In this document: positions 45,816-57,280 of the stretch, piece after piece | Position numbering within the stretch: the first letter of the stretch is position 1 | Layout: each line of letters starts with the position of its first letter | Source: Pollenia angustigena | Taxonomy: Eukaryota; Arthropoda; Insecta; Diptera; Polleniidae | Assembly: GCA_930367215.1 (NCBI GenBank) | Contig: OV884056.1 | Location: 231,809,127 to 231,873,126 of the forward strand | Direction: 5' to 3' | Length of the DNA stretch: 64,000 bases | Notes under the pieces: generated by a model | Database searches by the model: none | Told to the model about the DNA's origin: nothing | The model's input: only the letters and a program-made list of their open reading frames with translations | Program-made: the position numbers and the translations under genes

Positions 45816-47050
45816 TATACCCTTCACCACAGGTGGAAAAGGGTATATATAAGTTTGTCATTCCGTTTTTAATTTCTACAATATTGATCTTAGACCCTAT
45901 AAAGTATGTATATTCTGGGTCCTTATGAGGAGAGAAGTTGATTTTACGATATCCGTCCGTCCGTCCATCCGTCCGTCCGTCCATCTGTCCGTCTGTCTGT
46001 CTTACGTTTGATATGTGTTTTCCGGAGACTCCAGACATGATAGCGGCTACGTTGTTTTACATTTATGTCACATATAGTCCACCATTTCTTGCTATTGAAA
46101 TTCAGCCAGAGCGGTCCAACAATGGCTGAGATATGACCAAAAAACCACGACTGCCTCTAATTTTCCCAAAAAATCCCTTGTGGTTGTTGTATTTGTATTA
46201 CTTTTTTCTGTATATCTGGAGAACGGCAAGAGCCAAAGCTTTAAAATTAAGTACAAACATTTAGGTTATAAATATACACCAGCCTATAAAATGTGGGCGG
46301 GATCGGAGAAGTAGGCGTGGTACCTCTCATACAAAAATTATTAAAAATTGTATACAAATCTGAATTTTTTGACTGTAATATGACCTATGGTTGCGCCTTA
46401 TATATAAGAAGATCGGAAATTTTTAATAGAAAATATTTTCTGAAAAACTCGGGAAAATCGGTTCAGATATGAAAAAGTTGTGACCAAAATATAAATTTTT
46501 TTTTGAAAAATACCCATTTTCAGGAACCATAGATCTTCCCGAGTCCACGTTTTAAAGCCAAAATATCTGGCATATTTCTTCTTTAACACGTCAGTATATA
46601 AATCTGTCAAATCGGTTATGAAATAGCAGAGTTATGACCAAAATACTGAAATCCCAAAAATTACTCTTTTTTATAATTAAGATTGTATTTTATACCCTTC
46701 ACCGAAGGTCCTACACCCTATAAAGTATATATATTCTGGGTCCTTATGCAAAGCGAAGTTCAAATCCGGCTGTCGTCTCTTCTTCCTATCCCATCACCCC
46801 CCCTTCGTATTTGTTTACATATACTAGCATAATGCCCAATATGATTTTCGTTATCACCCTTCTTTATTATTTCATAATAAAAAATATTTACCAGTTATCG
46901 CTTTTTAAATTTCATTTATAATGAAGTTGTAAGTATTGTAAATATGTATGTATATGTAAAAATTATTTAGTTGCTCTCTATTCTACTCGCACAATAGTGA
47001 AGGGTATATAAGATTCGGCTCAGCGGAATATAGCACTCTTACTTGTTTTT
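45816..47050 (+). repeat. Family P, copies 2a and 2b
   Basis: TATACCCTTCACCACAGGTG starts at 45816 and TATACCCTTCACCGAAGGTC starts a second copy at 46691. The second ends AGTGAAGGGTATATAAGATT...ACTTGTTTTT at 47050. A CCGT/CTGT tetranucleotide tract lies at 45953-45998. Copy 2a lacks its own end, so 2b may be inserted in it or follow a deletion. Confidence 0.7.
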
Positions 47051-47051
47051 A

Positions 47052-47247
47052 TTACGAATTATAAGTGGTAGTTAGCAAACAATTACGATTTATAAGAGGT
47101 AAAGAAGATTTTATTTGAAAAAAAATTACGAATTAGCGAGAGGACCAAATTTTACGAGTTAACGAGATTTTTTCAAGGGACCAACAGTTTATTACGTATT
47201 ATCGAGAATAACGATTTATCGGAGTACGAACTATCGGGATTTGACTG
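47052..47247. repeat. Pogo/Tigger-like element fragment
   Basis: It ends CGAACTATCGGGATTTGACTG followed by TA, which read inverted is CAGTCAAATCCCGATAGTTC, a pogo-like terminus. Several ACGA.TTA.CGAG blocks precede it. The other end is hidden by family P. Confidence 0.45.
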
Positions 47248-47996
47248 TATATTTAATATATTCACCCGGAGCAAGAACAACAAAACAATTGAAGCACAGC
47301 CGCGAATAACGTTGTAAACGCCACATTTTGCAAAAACTGTTTTTTTGCAGATAAACGTTGACTTTACTCTCTTACACAGTTTAAACATCAAATCAACCAA
47401 AACTATGCACCTTTACGCCTTCAAAATGTCGTACAAAGTGTCAGCCAGTGGAAGAAAATTGCAAGTTACTAACAAAATGATGAAACCGAAATGGTTTTGC
47501 AGTGCAGAATAATGTTTTAAAAGCCTTTTGCATTAAAATTTTTATTATCATTATTTTTAATAATAGAAAAAAAAACAATTTTTAAAACAAATAATGCTGC
47601 CTGTAAAAAAACGTTTTTTTGCTCTCCTGAAAAATTATTATTTTGTAACTTAAAACGTTATTCGCGGCTGTGCTTCAATTATTAAAAAATTTGTTTACCA
47701 TATTATGTTTAATTTAACCAAATCATTGTCACCGACAACCATATAATGGTTAAATTAGTTTCTTTAAAAATAGATTTGTTGGTTGTGACCATAATAAAAC
47801 ATGTTTTTTTCTCTGCGTGTATGTAGATCTTTTTTTGTATTTAACCTCTTTAGTAAATTTGCCCTTATGACATGTTTTAAAATGACATAATGTTCATTTG
47901 CAAAGCGTCTTAATGCCCACGGACATTATGACATTTTCAAAAGTGTCACAGTGTCCATGGAGTGTCCATGGACCCTATGACACTGGACGTTATGAC
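47248..47996. repeat. Second copy of the foldback family, one arm
   Basis: ACCATATTATGTTTAATTTA, CAAATCATTGTCACCGACAA and the outer AGTGTCCATGGACCCTATGA...GGACGTTATGAC match one arm of 28995-29945. The outer tip GCATG is absent. A separate MITE at 47287-47680 is inserted near its inner side. Confidence 0.7.
47287..47680. repeat. MITE with perfect 27 bp inverted repeats
   Basis: AATTGAAGCACAGCCGCGAA at 47287 (27 bp arm, to 47313) is exactly matched by 47654-47680. Comparison with 29680-29700 shows that the surrounding foldback sequence is interrupted here. AATT may be the duplicated target. No coding capacity. Confidence 0.8.
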
Positions 47997-49526
47997 TATT
48001 TTAAAGAAAATAACATTTTGAGTGCGTCTATGTGAACAAAATTAATACCTGAGCTACTGGTGCCATGTTCAGGGAATTTAAATCGAATGCAAGATATTCA
48101 GTTAAAATTTCTTTTTAACTGATCTTTATTCTCTAGATTTTAAGAATATTTCTGGTTAAAGTAGATGGTACTGAAAGAATAAAGTTTATAAAAGAGAGTA
48201 TTTTTCTACACTCTGAAAACAGGGTCGATTTTAAATTTTTTCGATTTCCAGAACATGGCCAGTAAAAACTTCGCCTACAAAATAATGTGTTAAGTAATCA
48301 GCACAACTTACAATTCTATTGAAAGAACCAATGAATTTTACAAGGGATGTCCCATAATGAACGCATTTAAAAGTAAGTCATTATTTTTTACCTACATACA
48401 TTCAGAAATAAGTAGTTATAGAAGTTGGTTTAGAAGCAGTTAAAGAAGAAAGCTACTAAATAATGAGTGAGAGAAGCTATTCATTTTTAAAAAGTAAGTG
48501 AGGTTTTTACTGGCTGGCTGATATTAAGAACATTTATTAGAAAAACTTTATTCTATGAAGACATTTGTACGGTCGTTAAAATTGTGCTCCGTGCTTTGTG
48601 TTCAAGAAGTACATAAACTGACAAAACACTTGCCATCTAACCGTTCAAGTAGCCAGACCCGTTTCCACAGTCTGTGTCTAATATTTTTATTCGTTGCAAC
48701 AATCAGTACAAATGAAAGTCTATTGTGGTGTAAGGGATGAAAATGTGCTCTTAATTGTTTGCTGTAAGTAACTAAATAAAAATTCGCAACCATAAAATAT
48801 TATTGAAAGATAAATTGTTAAACAAAAATCTTTGTTTTCTTTTCGTTTATTCCCTTATTTTAACACGTTTCCTGTTTTTTTATTTTTTGGAATCGAAGAA
48901 ACGCATGCACAATAACCATTCACAAAAAAAAAAAAATTATAACAAGTAAAAAGACAGTATTGCCTTTTAGCAATCACTTTCGTTCAAAGGATGTGTCATA
49001 CACATTCGAACGCCCTAAAATTTAAATATGTGTTTTAAAAATAACACAAAAGATGTACTTTAACACAAGTATCGTTTTCTAAATGAAAAAAAATATAAAA
49101 AAAATTCTTACACTTTTTATAAACGTTTTATTTTTTTTCAACTTCGTGTTACTTTTTATGTTCAGTCTTCCCTCAAGGAATTTTTTATCCTTGTGTATAT
49201 AAATTTTGCAAATAAGTAGTAAATAACCATTTATATTGTTTTTGCGTGCCACCACAAAATATTTTCAAAGAAATATTTTTGTTAGGGAAGATGGAAAGGG
49301 CAGGTTATATAGATGAATACACAGAAAAAAATCCAAACACGAAAACTGTACAAAAATTTTACGAAATATTTTATTTTACCAGTTGGACATTTTTCGGAGG
49401 GCAACTGATAAGCATAACTGAGATTTATGATCTTTCGCCAGGCAGGGTAAATGGCTTCTTGCTTTGCTTTAGCCTGACATGTTGAGATATATCTTCTACA
49501 TATATCTATCTTTGTATCTATCTTTG
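47997..49526. other. Unassigned stretch
   Basis: CCAGTAAAAACTTCGCCTAC near 48256 is inverted as GTGAGGTTTTTACTGGCTGG near 48500, perhaps an old MITE. Short frames at 48555-48793 and 49246-49485 show no recognised domain. Nothing else is seen. Confidence 0.35.
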
Positions 49527-49745
49527 CCGCAAAAGAAGCTTAAGCGACATCATTTTCAATTTTAGTTTTTTTTTAATAAATGACTTTATTGGCAATACTT
49601 GTATCATCTCCTTATCATCTCTTATGATTTTATGGCAAAAACCATTTTATCGTAAGCGACAACCTTCATACAAAATGTTTATGATATAAAATAAAAAAAG
49701 CTTCTCCTTTTAAATTTTGTTTTTGTCGCTTAAGCTTTTTTGTGG
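49527..49745. repeat. 219 bp MITE
   Basis: CCGCAAAAGAAGCTTAAGCG at the left is matched by CCACAAAAAAGCTTAAGCGA inverted at the right; arms of about 22 bp. A further GTAAGCGACAACC lies inside near 49655. Confidence 0.7.
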
Positions 49746-49831
49746 TAATGACTCGTTATCTATGTATGTTTAACGAATTTTTTTCTTCGCTAATAACACT
49801 TTTTTCGTTAATAGTACGAACTAAAAAAAAT

Positions 49832-50150
49832 TAAGAAAGTATGGTCGGCCAGGGCCGAACACATGATACTCTACACCACAGTATTTGCAGACACATTCTC
49901 AACAGTATACTTCATTTGAGACGCATGGGCAATCATGGACCTGTCAAAATAGATTTATATTTTAAGGTTAAGATTCATATAAGAATTCGTTGCGCCGAAA
50001 CTTATCTATAAATCACATCGTTAGATCGATTCCGAAAGTCATTCTGCTTCGATCGGTGTTATAAAAGAAAAGTCTAGAACTATTTTTCAATTTGCTACAA
50101 ACATAGACACAAATGCATTAATAATTGTGGTGGTTTGTGTATAAAAATAG
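49832..50150 (+). repeat. Dispersed repeat family Q, copy 1
   Basis: It has GTCGGCCAGGGCCGAACACA, GATACTCTACACCACAGTAT, and at the end GTGGTGGTTTGTGTATAAAA. Copies 2 and 3 at 54257 and 59881 share the start (CCCGACCATATGATA) and the end (GTGTGGGTATAAAAG). Confidence 0.7.
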
Positions 50151-50440
50151 GGAAAAAGCCAAGACCTTGATCAGTGTACATAACTTTTTTCAAATAGGCT
50201 TATCTATTTCGTAAGCCTTTTTACGGCTGTTCCTTAAAGGAGTCTTAAACACTTCCAACAAAATTTCACTAAATTTATACTTCTTAAATTAAATTGACAA
50301 CTTAAGTTTTATTTTAAATTCGAAAATATTTTGTTTTATTGTTTAACCAAAAGATTTTAGCCAAATGAATTTAATTCGCCTTATAAAAGTTAACTTTTCG
50401 GCCTTTTGACTAAATAAATTGTAGAAATGAAAAAAAAGAC
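50151..50440. other. Unassigned AT-rich stretch
   Basis: No feature recognised. Confidence 0.4.
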
Positions 50441-51041
50441 CATAAACCTATTTTATTACTTTTTGTTACAAACATTTTTACAAATAAACTTTTTCTTCTT
50501 TGTATATTTTATTTTAATATAAATAAAATAAAACTACAAAAGGGGAACCAACATCAAACAATGCAAAACCCATATCCACAAAGGTTTGGTTTTAATTATC
50601 TTTTTTTTTGCCAAGAGAAAATTCTAAAATACAAAAAAATATTTTTTACAATGAAAATCACAAATAAAAACAAAAAATAATCGGGCAAAAATCTAATAAA
50701 ATAAATTTACAGTTACAAACAATTCAAAAATTGTAGCAAATGTTAAAAAAAAATTTTAAAATAAAAGGAAACAGTTGCACATTGGTACGAATTCCGAATC
50801 TAGCTGGATAAAAGTAATACTTGTTAGCGTTTCAAACCAAAAAGTAATTTTCTGGATAGAGACTGCTCTAAAAGTACTGTTATATCGATTTATGTGAATA
50901 CCCGTCTTGCGACTTAACGTCGCGATGGATGTACACTACTTGGTGTGTTAATATTAAGCAACTTACCAAATGCCACTGTGTATTTAAAGAAACATTTACA
51001 CACACAGCTAGCAATTCACAGAATATATAATTCACAGAAAG
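50440..51041 (-). other. Candidate 3' UTR of the minus-strand gene
   Basis: Downstream of the stop codon at 51042-51044 the minus strand is AT-rich with few long homopolymers at first and no repeat family found elsewhere in the window. AATAAA-type signals occur near its end, for example AAAGTAATAAAATAGG at about 50445-50460. This is inference from position and composition. Confidence 0.35.
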
Positions 51042-51151
51042 TTAAACACCCTCCCCTTGTTTAGGAGCCGGAGCTATCTTACCTCCACTGCTTTCCATTA
51101 ATCCAAGCAGCATAATAGCAACAGTACCTAGGGCCATCCACAGACCGAACA
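51042..51151 (-). CDS. Candidate last coding exon, membrane-anchored protein
   Basis: On the minus strand this exon reads VFGLWMALGTVAIMLLGLME then SSGGKIAPAPKQGEGV and a TAA stop at 51042-51044. The hydrophobic run is long enough for one membrane helix, followed by a short polar tail. The first codon is completed by one base from the exon at 51241-51361: GAA G joined to TG TTC gives E-V-F without a stop. The 89 bp gap (51152-51240) begins GT and ends AG, has ACTGAT (branch-like) and a TTTTTCTCCC tract before AAG; this is a usual fly intron size. The donor GTCAGC is weak. If the intron is kept, the frame ends at 51128. A GGAG|GTAAGA donor near 51087 may give another 3' splice form. I do not recognise the family. 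Confidence 0.5.
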
Positions 51152-51240
51152 CTTCCACATGGGAGAAAAATCAGTCTTCCACGTAAATGTAACCACAACC
51201 ACGTGCTCTTCGCTTGAAGCTCCTCGTCGACAAAGCTGAC

Positions 51241-51361
51241 CTTCATTGAATCCTTTTGCGACCGAATGCATTGAAAAAAGCACTTTCCTCTCGTACGGAG
51301 AACATTTTACTGAAAACCAACCCTCTATCATAAAAGCAAGACTTCCGCAAAGACAATCATC
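51241..51361 (-). CDS. Candidate coding exon of the same minus-strand gene
   Basis: The exon follows CCTCCTGTCTTTCAG, a textbook 3' splice site, and opens in frame with DDCLCGSLAFMIEGWFSVKC, then SPYERKVLFSMHSVAKGFNE. It has three cysteines and amino-acid usage unlike the F/I/K/Y-rich chance frames around it. Only this frame is open from the splice site; the other two hit TGA within the first few codons. Upstream exons are not found in the window; the SINE at 51379-51515 is inserted 17 bp before this exon. The protein family is not recognised. The model is inferred from splice signals, phase agreement and composition. Confidence 0.5.
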
Positions 51362-51378
51362 CTGAAAGACAGGAGGCA

Positions 51379-51515
51379 TTTTTTTTAAATCTCTAAGCTA
51401 GTCCCGCGAAGCTCAAAGCTTGTCTGCAGGAAAGAAACCAGAGTCTCTGGCAGGAATCGAACCCGCAACCCCGGCGCTGATAGACTAGCTCACTACCAGC
51501 CAGCCTACCGGGGCA
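51379..51515 (-). repeat. tRNA-derived SINE, copy 2
   Basis: On the minus strand it starts GCCCCGGTAGGCTGGCTGGT (A-box region), has GGGTTCGATTCC (B box, 51453-51464) and ends in eight A residues at 51379-51386. It matches 16466-16613 over its whole length, with a few substitutions. Its tail lies directly against the pyrimidine tract of the candidate exon. Confidence 0.85.
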
Positions 51516-52965
51516 AGAAGCATACTAACGGAGACCTCACTAATAGCAAGACCGCTGCCGGTACACCGTGTGCTACTGAGTGCCGTAGAACCTCATTTAA
51601 GTACTGAGGTACAACCTCGAACACAATGACGACCAAAGGAACCCAAGAAGTTTTGTCTTTTGTATGACATTCCAAAGAATGCCAGTACATTTAAGCGCCA
51701 AGGTTAAGTATATAACTAAGGCAGAATGGTAACCTGTCACCATGCGGATCCAGTAATGACCTAAACCCGATTTACCCCGGAGGACGAAACATAAAAATGT
51801 AAAATGTCCTTTAGATTATTCCCACAACCACCAGGGGGCTCTTAAAGTACTGATGATTTTTTTTCGATCTCAGGTTTATTTCAATTGGATTAGATAATTT
51901 AATAACTTTCGGCCATTTCGACCAAAATTGGGAGTGTTGCTGAAATATTTTCAGCCTTTAAGGGTCTGCCAAAAGAAAAGGCTATCGAGCGCAATTATAA
52001 TTATGAAACAACGTTAACACAATTTATCAGAGAATAATTTTACATATAATATGTAACCAATTCTAATCGATTCCTGCTGTCTTACTTTGCATGACTTTTC
52101 AATACGTTACGTAACACAATGTCACATAACGTTACGTAATAATGTATGTACGTAATTATATATAAATGTTTTTTTGTATTATTTTTGTTTGTTTTGAATT
52201 AATGGAATGCAACGATGTTTTACTTAGATATATATCTAACCTCACTGTGCTTCAAGCGGCGATAGGCACAAAAAAAGTTTTGACAAAAACAGAAAACGGG
52301 GATTTATTTGTACTGGCAATCGGTTTCAAAACCGCTTGTAATGAAAATCATACTCCTAATTTTTTTGAAATATGACAATGATTTTTTTTTCCATTTTACT
52401 GAATAAAAGTGCATTTAGCGTTCCCCTCTCAGCTTTACCCAGGACCAACGGCGTAGACTGGTCCCACAGAGGTGTTACTAACAATTTAACTTTTTATTTG
52501 CGGATGTATGGGAGGAAGGCATACCCTTGCACCGATTTTTTCTTAAATTTAAGATTTATAACTACATAAAGTATCAGTATACGCAATTTAATCTTTCAAC
52601 GATAACTGCTCTTGTTTTTTCGATTCACTATATGGGGACAGAGCAGTAGGTGTAATTATAGTATGACACATTACGGAATAACATAAACGTTATCATCTTC
52701 TCCAAAAAGGGGTAAATTTACGGTACCATGGCAACCTTTAGTGAATTTTTTATCTTTGCCTATAAAAAAAACCTGTTATAATCATCCTTCAAAACTCCAT
52801 ACGATTTCAATTTCATACATTAATTACACTGCTTTACAATTTTTAAATTTGGAAAAGTACCAAGAACGCCACATGTCTAGATAAGTTAATTGGGAACTCC
52901 TGAAGACGAAAAACGCTGTAATTTTTTTCCCTAAGTATCGTTTTTTAGATAACGGTACTTTTGTG
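51516..52965. other. Unassigned stretch with a GC-richer start
   Basis: 51516-51850 is more GC-rich than most of the window (CGCTGCCGGTACACCGTG, GATTTACCCCGGAGGACG) and may be part of an unrecognised element or intron. Two perfect TTACGTAA palindromes lie at 52107-52114 and 52132-52139. Short frames at 52166-52569 are not supported. Confidence 0.35.
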
Positions 52966-53397
52966 TTTTTCGGTGTATGGTCCCACTCAAACCCTTGTGG
53001 AGCCCAACGTATATTTAATTACCGACATTTAAGCGTGATTTGAAAAAGATCGGATGAAAAATAAAGTTTGTACTAAGGATTTTGTGGAACGACAATATTT
53101 TCATCCTTTATCAAATTCCGTTTCTTGTTAAATACTGATGGACGACGGCATATAGTGTGTGAGCAATGAAGATGAAAATATTGTCGTTCCACAAAATCCT
53201 TAACAAAAACTTTATTTTTCATCCGATTTTTTTCAAATTACGCTTAAAATGTTGATAATTAAATATACTTTTTGGCTAAAAAATAAAACATTGCAGATAT
53301 TAAATATAACGTAGAAAAAAAACGAAATAAAAATGAAAAATTTTGAAAAATACGTAAAAAATTGACGAGGGTTTGAGTGGGACCATACACCGAAAAA
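52966..53397. repeat. 432 bp palindromic MITE
   Basis: TTTTTCGGTGTATGGTCCCA begins a 30 bp arm that is exactly inverted at 53368-53397. A second pair of inner arms of about 60 bp lies at 53043-53108 and 53168-53232 (GGATTTTGTGGAACGACAAT). No target duplication or coding capacity is seen. Confidence 0.85.
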
Positions 53398-54256
53398 AAC
53401 AAGAGTAAAAGCAGTTTGTTGGCCATTAACAACAACAAAAAGCTTAAATTAGTCAAAAAGTTTCCTGTTTTCATATGTTTCTTTAACTTCGAGTACTATG
53501 GATAACATTATAAGGCTATGGACACTACTGAGTTTGGCTGTCATGCCAGTACTATCACCTTTAGAGAAAAAACATCTCTTTTTCATAGAGAATTCTAAGT
53601 TTTCGTCAATATTTAAGTCATCCATACTGCAGTCCAAATCGGGCGAATAGTTTTCTGAGGGTGTTAAGCTTGAATATTTTGAATTTTTTTTTCGCATTCA
53701 GCAGCTCTAAAACCATATAAAGTGAACATAAAATAATAATAATGTCCAGCTGAATTCGGGATTTATCCCACTGTGAGTTTTGGTGGTTCTGAATAGTAAA
53801 AATAAAAGCTGAAAACCCCATAAAAAAACCAACCTTAAATGTTAAAAGAAAAGGAAATTTGTGGTTTTTAAAAATAGTTAATATTTATTAGTTGCATTAA
53901 AAATATAAAAAGGTTTGTTTGTAATATGTAATAATAATTAAATAACCATAAAAATAGACAATAATAAAAAATACTAAGTAATAAAAAAGTTGAATTCTTC
54001 CTTCTTTTAAGGAAATGTTTGTCCTTTTTTTTTGTTAGTTTTTATCTTTTACATCAAACAAAAATGTTTTTTTTTATCTATTGGTTTTATAACAATTTGT
54101 ATTTTAGATATGGGCTGTATAAAGAAAGTTCGTGTATATTAGACTGGTTAAGTTGTTCATAAAATGTTGTATGTAATTACTTTTAAAAAGTAACCTTTTG
54201 TGCTTTTAAAGAAGCTTCTTATGTCTACCTGGCCAACCTAGATGTTCAAATTTGAT
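53398..54256. other. Unassigned stretch with one unusual minus-strand frame
   Basis: The 82-codon minus-strand frame at 53449-53697 contains an acidic run (SPDLDCSMDDLNIDENLEF) that is less biased than chance frames nearby. No domain is recognised; it could be part of an exon or a decayed transposon gene. The rest is AT-rich. Confidence 0.3.
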
Positions 54257-54958
54257 CAAGTAAAAAAGTATAGGCGGTCAAACCCGACCATATGATAACC
54301 CACTCCACAGTATTTAAAAAAAATTTCGAGTATCCATAGGCAATTATGGATCCGCCAGAACAAAATGATGTTATGAGGTTAACATTCTTGCAGAATTTCT
54401 TTGTGCTCAAGTGATTTTTGAAAGCGGGTGCAGCAGAACATTTTGTCATGACATAGTAAATATCGAAAAAACTATTTTCACCAATTTTATGTCAATACCA
54501 ACATTTATAAGAAAGCTTTAGTATTTAAAGCTATTTGCGGGAGTAGTAATTATGGTAGCGGAGCTATCGTCAAATGCTAACTGATTCGAATACAATTTGG
54601 TAAGGAAATTTAGATTGCTATAAGACAAGTTTGGTTCAAATTCAATCTAAATACCAACATTATAATATGGTATATGGGCCCAAAGACTTTATTCCGGAAA
54701 GAAGCTTATAATGGGGCGATGTCAAAATATAGAACGATTCTCAGTATTTTCGATAGGCTTGTTCCTTGTGCCAATTAGAACCCATGTTCAAAATCCCATT
54801 AAATTAATTCAAAAATTGCGACCTGTACTTTGCGAACAAAGTTTTACTAATACTAATAAGTGAGTCAAGGACCAATAAAATATATGTTTTAATATGTTAC
54901 AGACATCAGCACAAACGCATACTAACCTCTTCACTATTCTGGTATGTGTATAAAAATA
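54257..54958 (+). repeat. Dispersed repeat family Q, copy 2
   Basis: It starts GTATAGGCGGTCAAACCCGA and CCATATGATAACCCACTCCA and ends CTTCACTATTCTGGTATGTG with TATAAAAATAA. CTTGTTCCTTGTGCCAATTA near 54750 is shared with copy 3 at 60140. Confidence 0.7.
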
Positions 54959-55075
54959 ATGCGCTACAATATTATAAACAGTCGGTTCTCGATCATTTGA
55001 AATTCTACCATACCAGAGAAGTTCAAATAATCGAGAGTTTATTTTATAGGGGTTTCCCAACTAATTTTAACATTT

Positions 55076-55296
55076 AGGTCCATTTTCAAAACTCACCGAT
55101 AGCTAAAAGTACACTTTAACCGGCCTTATAAAAAGTGTTCCATTATTAAAATTTTACTTTAACCTAAAGTGAGCGATAAAGTAAATTTAGGTTCATCCTA
55201 CCTGGAAGGTTAAAGTAAAGTTGTAATAGTGGAACTCTTTTTATACGGCCGATAAAATTCTACCTTTAGCTATCAGAAAGTTGTGAAAACGGACCT
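55076..55296. repeat. 221 bp palindromic MITE
   Basis: AGGTCCATTTTCAAAACT at the left and its diverged complement ending GTGAAAACGGACCT at the right form arms of about 95 bp. Both arms hold GATAGCTAAA and a GGCC.TATAAAAAG block. Confidence 0.75.
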
Positions 55297-55865
55297 TGAA
55301 CTATTAACAATTGATTTTGCGTTCCCACTACTAGTTGAATTAAATCAGATTTAAAGTCACAATTTGCCTAATAAATTTGTTCAAAATGAAATGAATTTCT
55401 TGTAACACTGTAAAATATTAGCTCTAGACCCAACTTTAAATATACCGATCGACTTAGAATCACTTTCTGAGTCAAGATAACAATTTTTGAGATAATTTGA
55501 TAAGTTTCATATGGGCGATGGGTGCAAAAGGGGCGAATCGGTCCATATACAATCTATTTTCCGGAATAAGGTAATTGTGCCCATTAACCTTCTTATGTTG
55601 TTGGTATTTAGTTTAAATTAGGTCCAAGCTTATTTTATTGCAATCAAACTCATCTTACAAAATTTTATTGGAATCGGTCCATATTTGACCATATCTCCCA
55701 TACAAATACTACTCCCGAAAATGGCTCTTAATGCCATAACTTCCTTACACTCGGTCTATAACTTAAGTATAGTACATTATGTTTATTTTCGAAATCTGTT
55801 TAAAAATTCAAAACTCTTGCAATGTCTTTAATTGACAAGAACAATTGAGATTTTTTTGTTTGATA
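55297..55865. repeat. Dispersed repeat fragment (family R)
   Basis: AATGCCATAACTTCCTTACA near 55730 and the text before it recur near 58030 (AATGCCATAAGTTCCTTACA). GAATCGGTCCATATTTGACC is also typical of fly dispersed repeats. No gene. Confidence 0.45.
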
Positions 55866-56213
55866 TTTTTAGTTAGGCTTGAGTTCATGAAATTTAAATT
55901 TTAATAAATTATTTTTACTGAAAGAAGGAATTTTTTTACAACATGAAATTTTATTAAAATTTATTGATAATTTTCTTGGCTGAGCTGGGGCTCGAACCCG
56001 GGTTGAATTTACATGTTTCAAGAATCACCACATTCTTCCATCGACAGCAATAAAAATATGCATTGCTTGGGTTCGTTTCCCGCGGCAGCCAATAATGAAA
56101 AATTATCAATTAATTTTAATTGATTTCATGTTGTAAAATTCCTTTCTTCATAAAAATAATTTATTGAAAATTTAATTTAATTAACTTTAGGCTAATTATA
56201 ATATCAAATTTTG
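55866..56213. repeat. Family Y, copy 5 (complete palindrome)
   Basis: Both ends carry the Y arm (AGGCTTGAGTTCATGAAATT at the left; the complement of TTAACTTTAGGCTAATTATA at the right), followed by GGAATTTTACAACATGAAAT. The left arm holds GGGGCTCGAACCCGGGTTG and the right arm GGGTTCGTTTCCCGCGGC, so each half has a B-box-like segment facing the other. Confidence 0.65.
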
Positions 56214-57172
56214 GTTTCAATTTATCTTTTTTTCATAAAATACAATACGTTAAAATTGTTCAAATTTTAAAATAAAGAATTTTAAATTATCGAGTGTCGA
56301 CTGTAAAAAGTAGTTCGTTCATTGTCAGTTTTATAACACGCAACAACATATTTTCATTTTTAATGTTGATTTTTAATGATTTGCAATCCAGCATGTTGTG
56401 CACTGTTTTTGTGATCGGTTTTCGGAATATTTAACTAAATGTGACGTGGGAGTGGCACATTAAAAGAAACCTTAGTTCTTAGTCAGTTTGTTTAAAATTC
56501 TTAAGGAACCCAAAAAAAAAATTTGATATTTTTCTTTGACTGCTCTCATTTAACGAATCAATTGCTCTTGGTTAAACTTTTTTTTAATAGTCTGGTCATA
56601 TTTCATCAGTTTATTATAAAGAAAAATTGACATAAATTAGATAAATAAACATAAATGGCCAAAAGAGCCATTTGTAATGTCATAAAAGAAATTAGAAGTC
56701 CATAACTAAATAAAGAAAAAACAAAAAAGAGCAAAAAGTGCTCTAGAAATAAGCAAAAACTTTAGCAAATGGGCTGTGATTAGGTTTTTTGTTCAGAAAA
56801 AAAAATCGCGGACATTTTTTACTAAAAGTTTTGCTAATAAATTTATGTTTTTGGGGCACCAACTGGCAGTTAATCGATATTGAATAAAAAACAAGTGATA
56901 ACGCATCCAAAGCTGGGTTGCCGCAAACACTGTAATCGGCGCTGAAAACGAAAACTGCAACTGAACAACTTTAATGTTCTTCACCATTTCGTCTCTGAAT
57001 CTTTTACAATGTCGATGAAATTAACGAGGAAAATCGTCAAATTGCAGCCTATAAAATGTCGCATCAGCTTAAGAAGATTTATTATAACTGTCAATGATGA
57101 AAGCAAGAAAAAAAAATTTAAGCGATATACAAACAGCGGCACAGAGAAGGTAAACACAATATCAAGATTAAT
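56214..57172. other. Unassigned stretch
   Basis: No gene or clear repeat is recognised. 57000-57170 may belong to the transposase remnant that follows, since it is richer in lysine-type codons. Confidence 0.35.
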
Positions 57173-57280
57173 CGACGTTTGATGAATGATGATACGAAAT
57201 TTAGAGAATATTTTTGGTTGTGTTTTGAATCTGCGCTGGAAATGATTAAATCTGATTTGGAAGGAATACCTTCTACCTGA
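57173..57280 (+). pseudogene. PIF/Harbinger transposase fragment
   Basis: The frame reads RRLMNDDTKFREYFWLCFES then ALEMIKSDLEGIPST and a TGA stop. 'DDTKFREYFRM.FE.F..IL..IK.DI' is the N-terminal pattern of insect Harbinger-type transposases, so this looks like a 35-residue remnant of one. The catalytic DDE region is not seen downstream, and upstream sequence is out of frame. The match is to a remembered family pattern and needs a search. Confidence 0.5.

Noticed and set aside
53449..53697. Acidic 82-codon frame as a gene
   Set aside because: Its composition is somewhat protein-like, but there is no domain, splice context or homologue that I can recall; it is listed only as part of an unassigned stretch.
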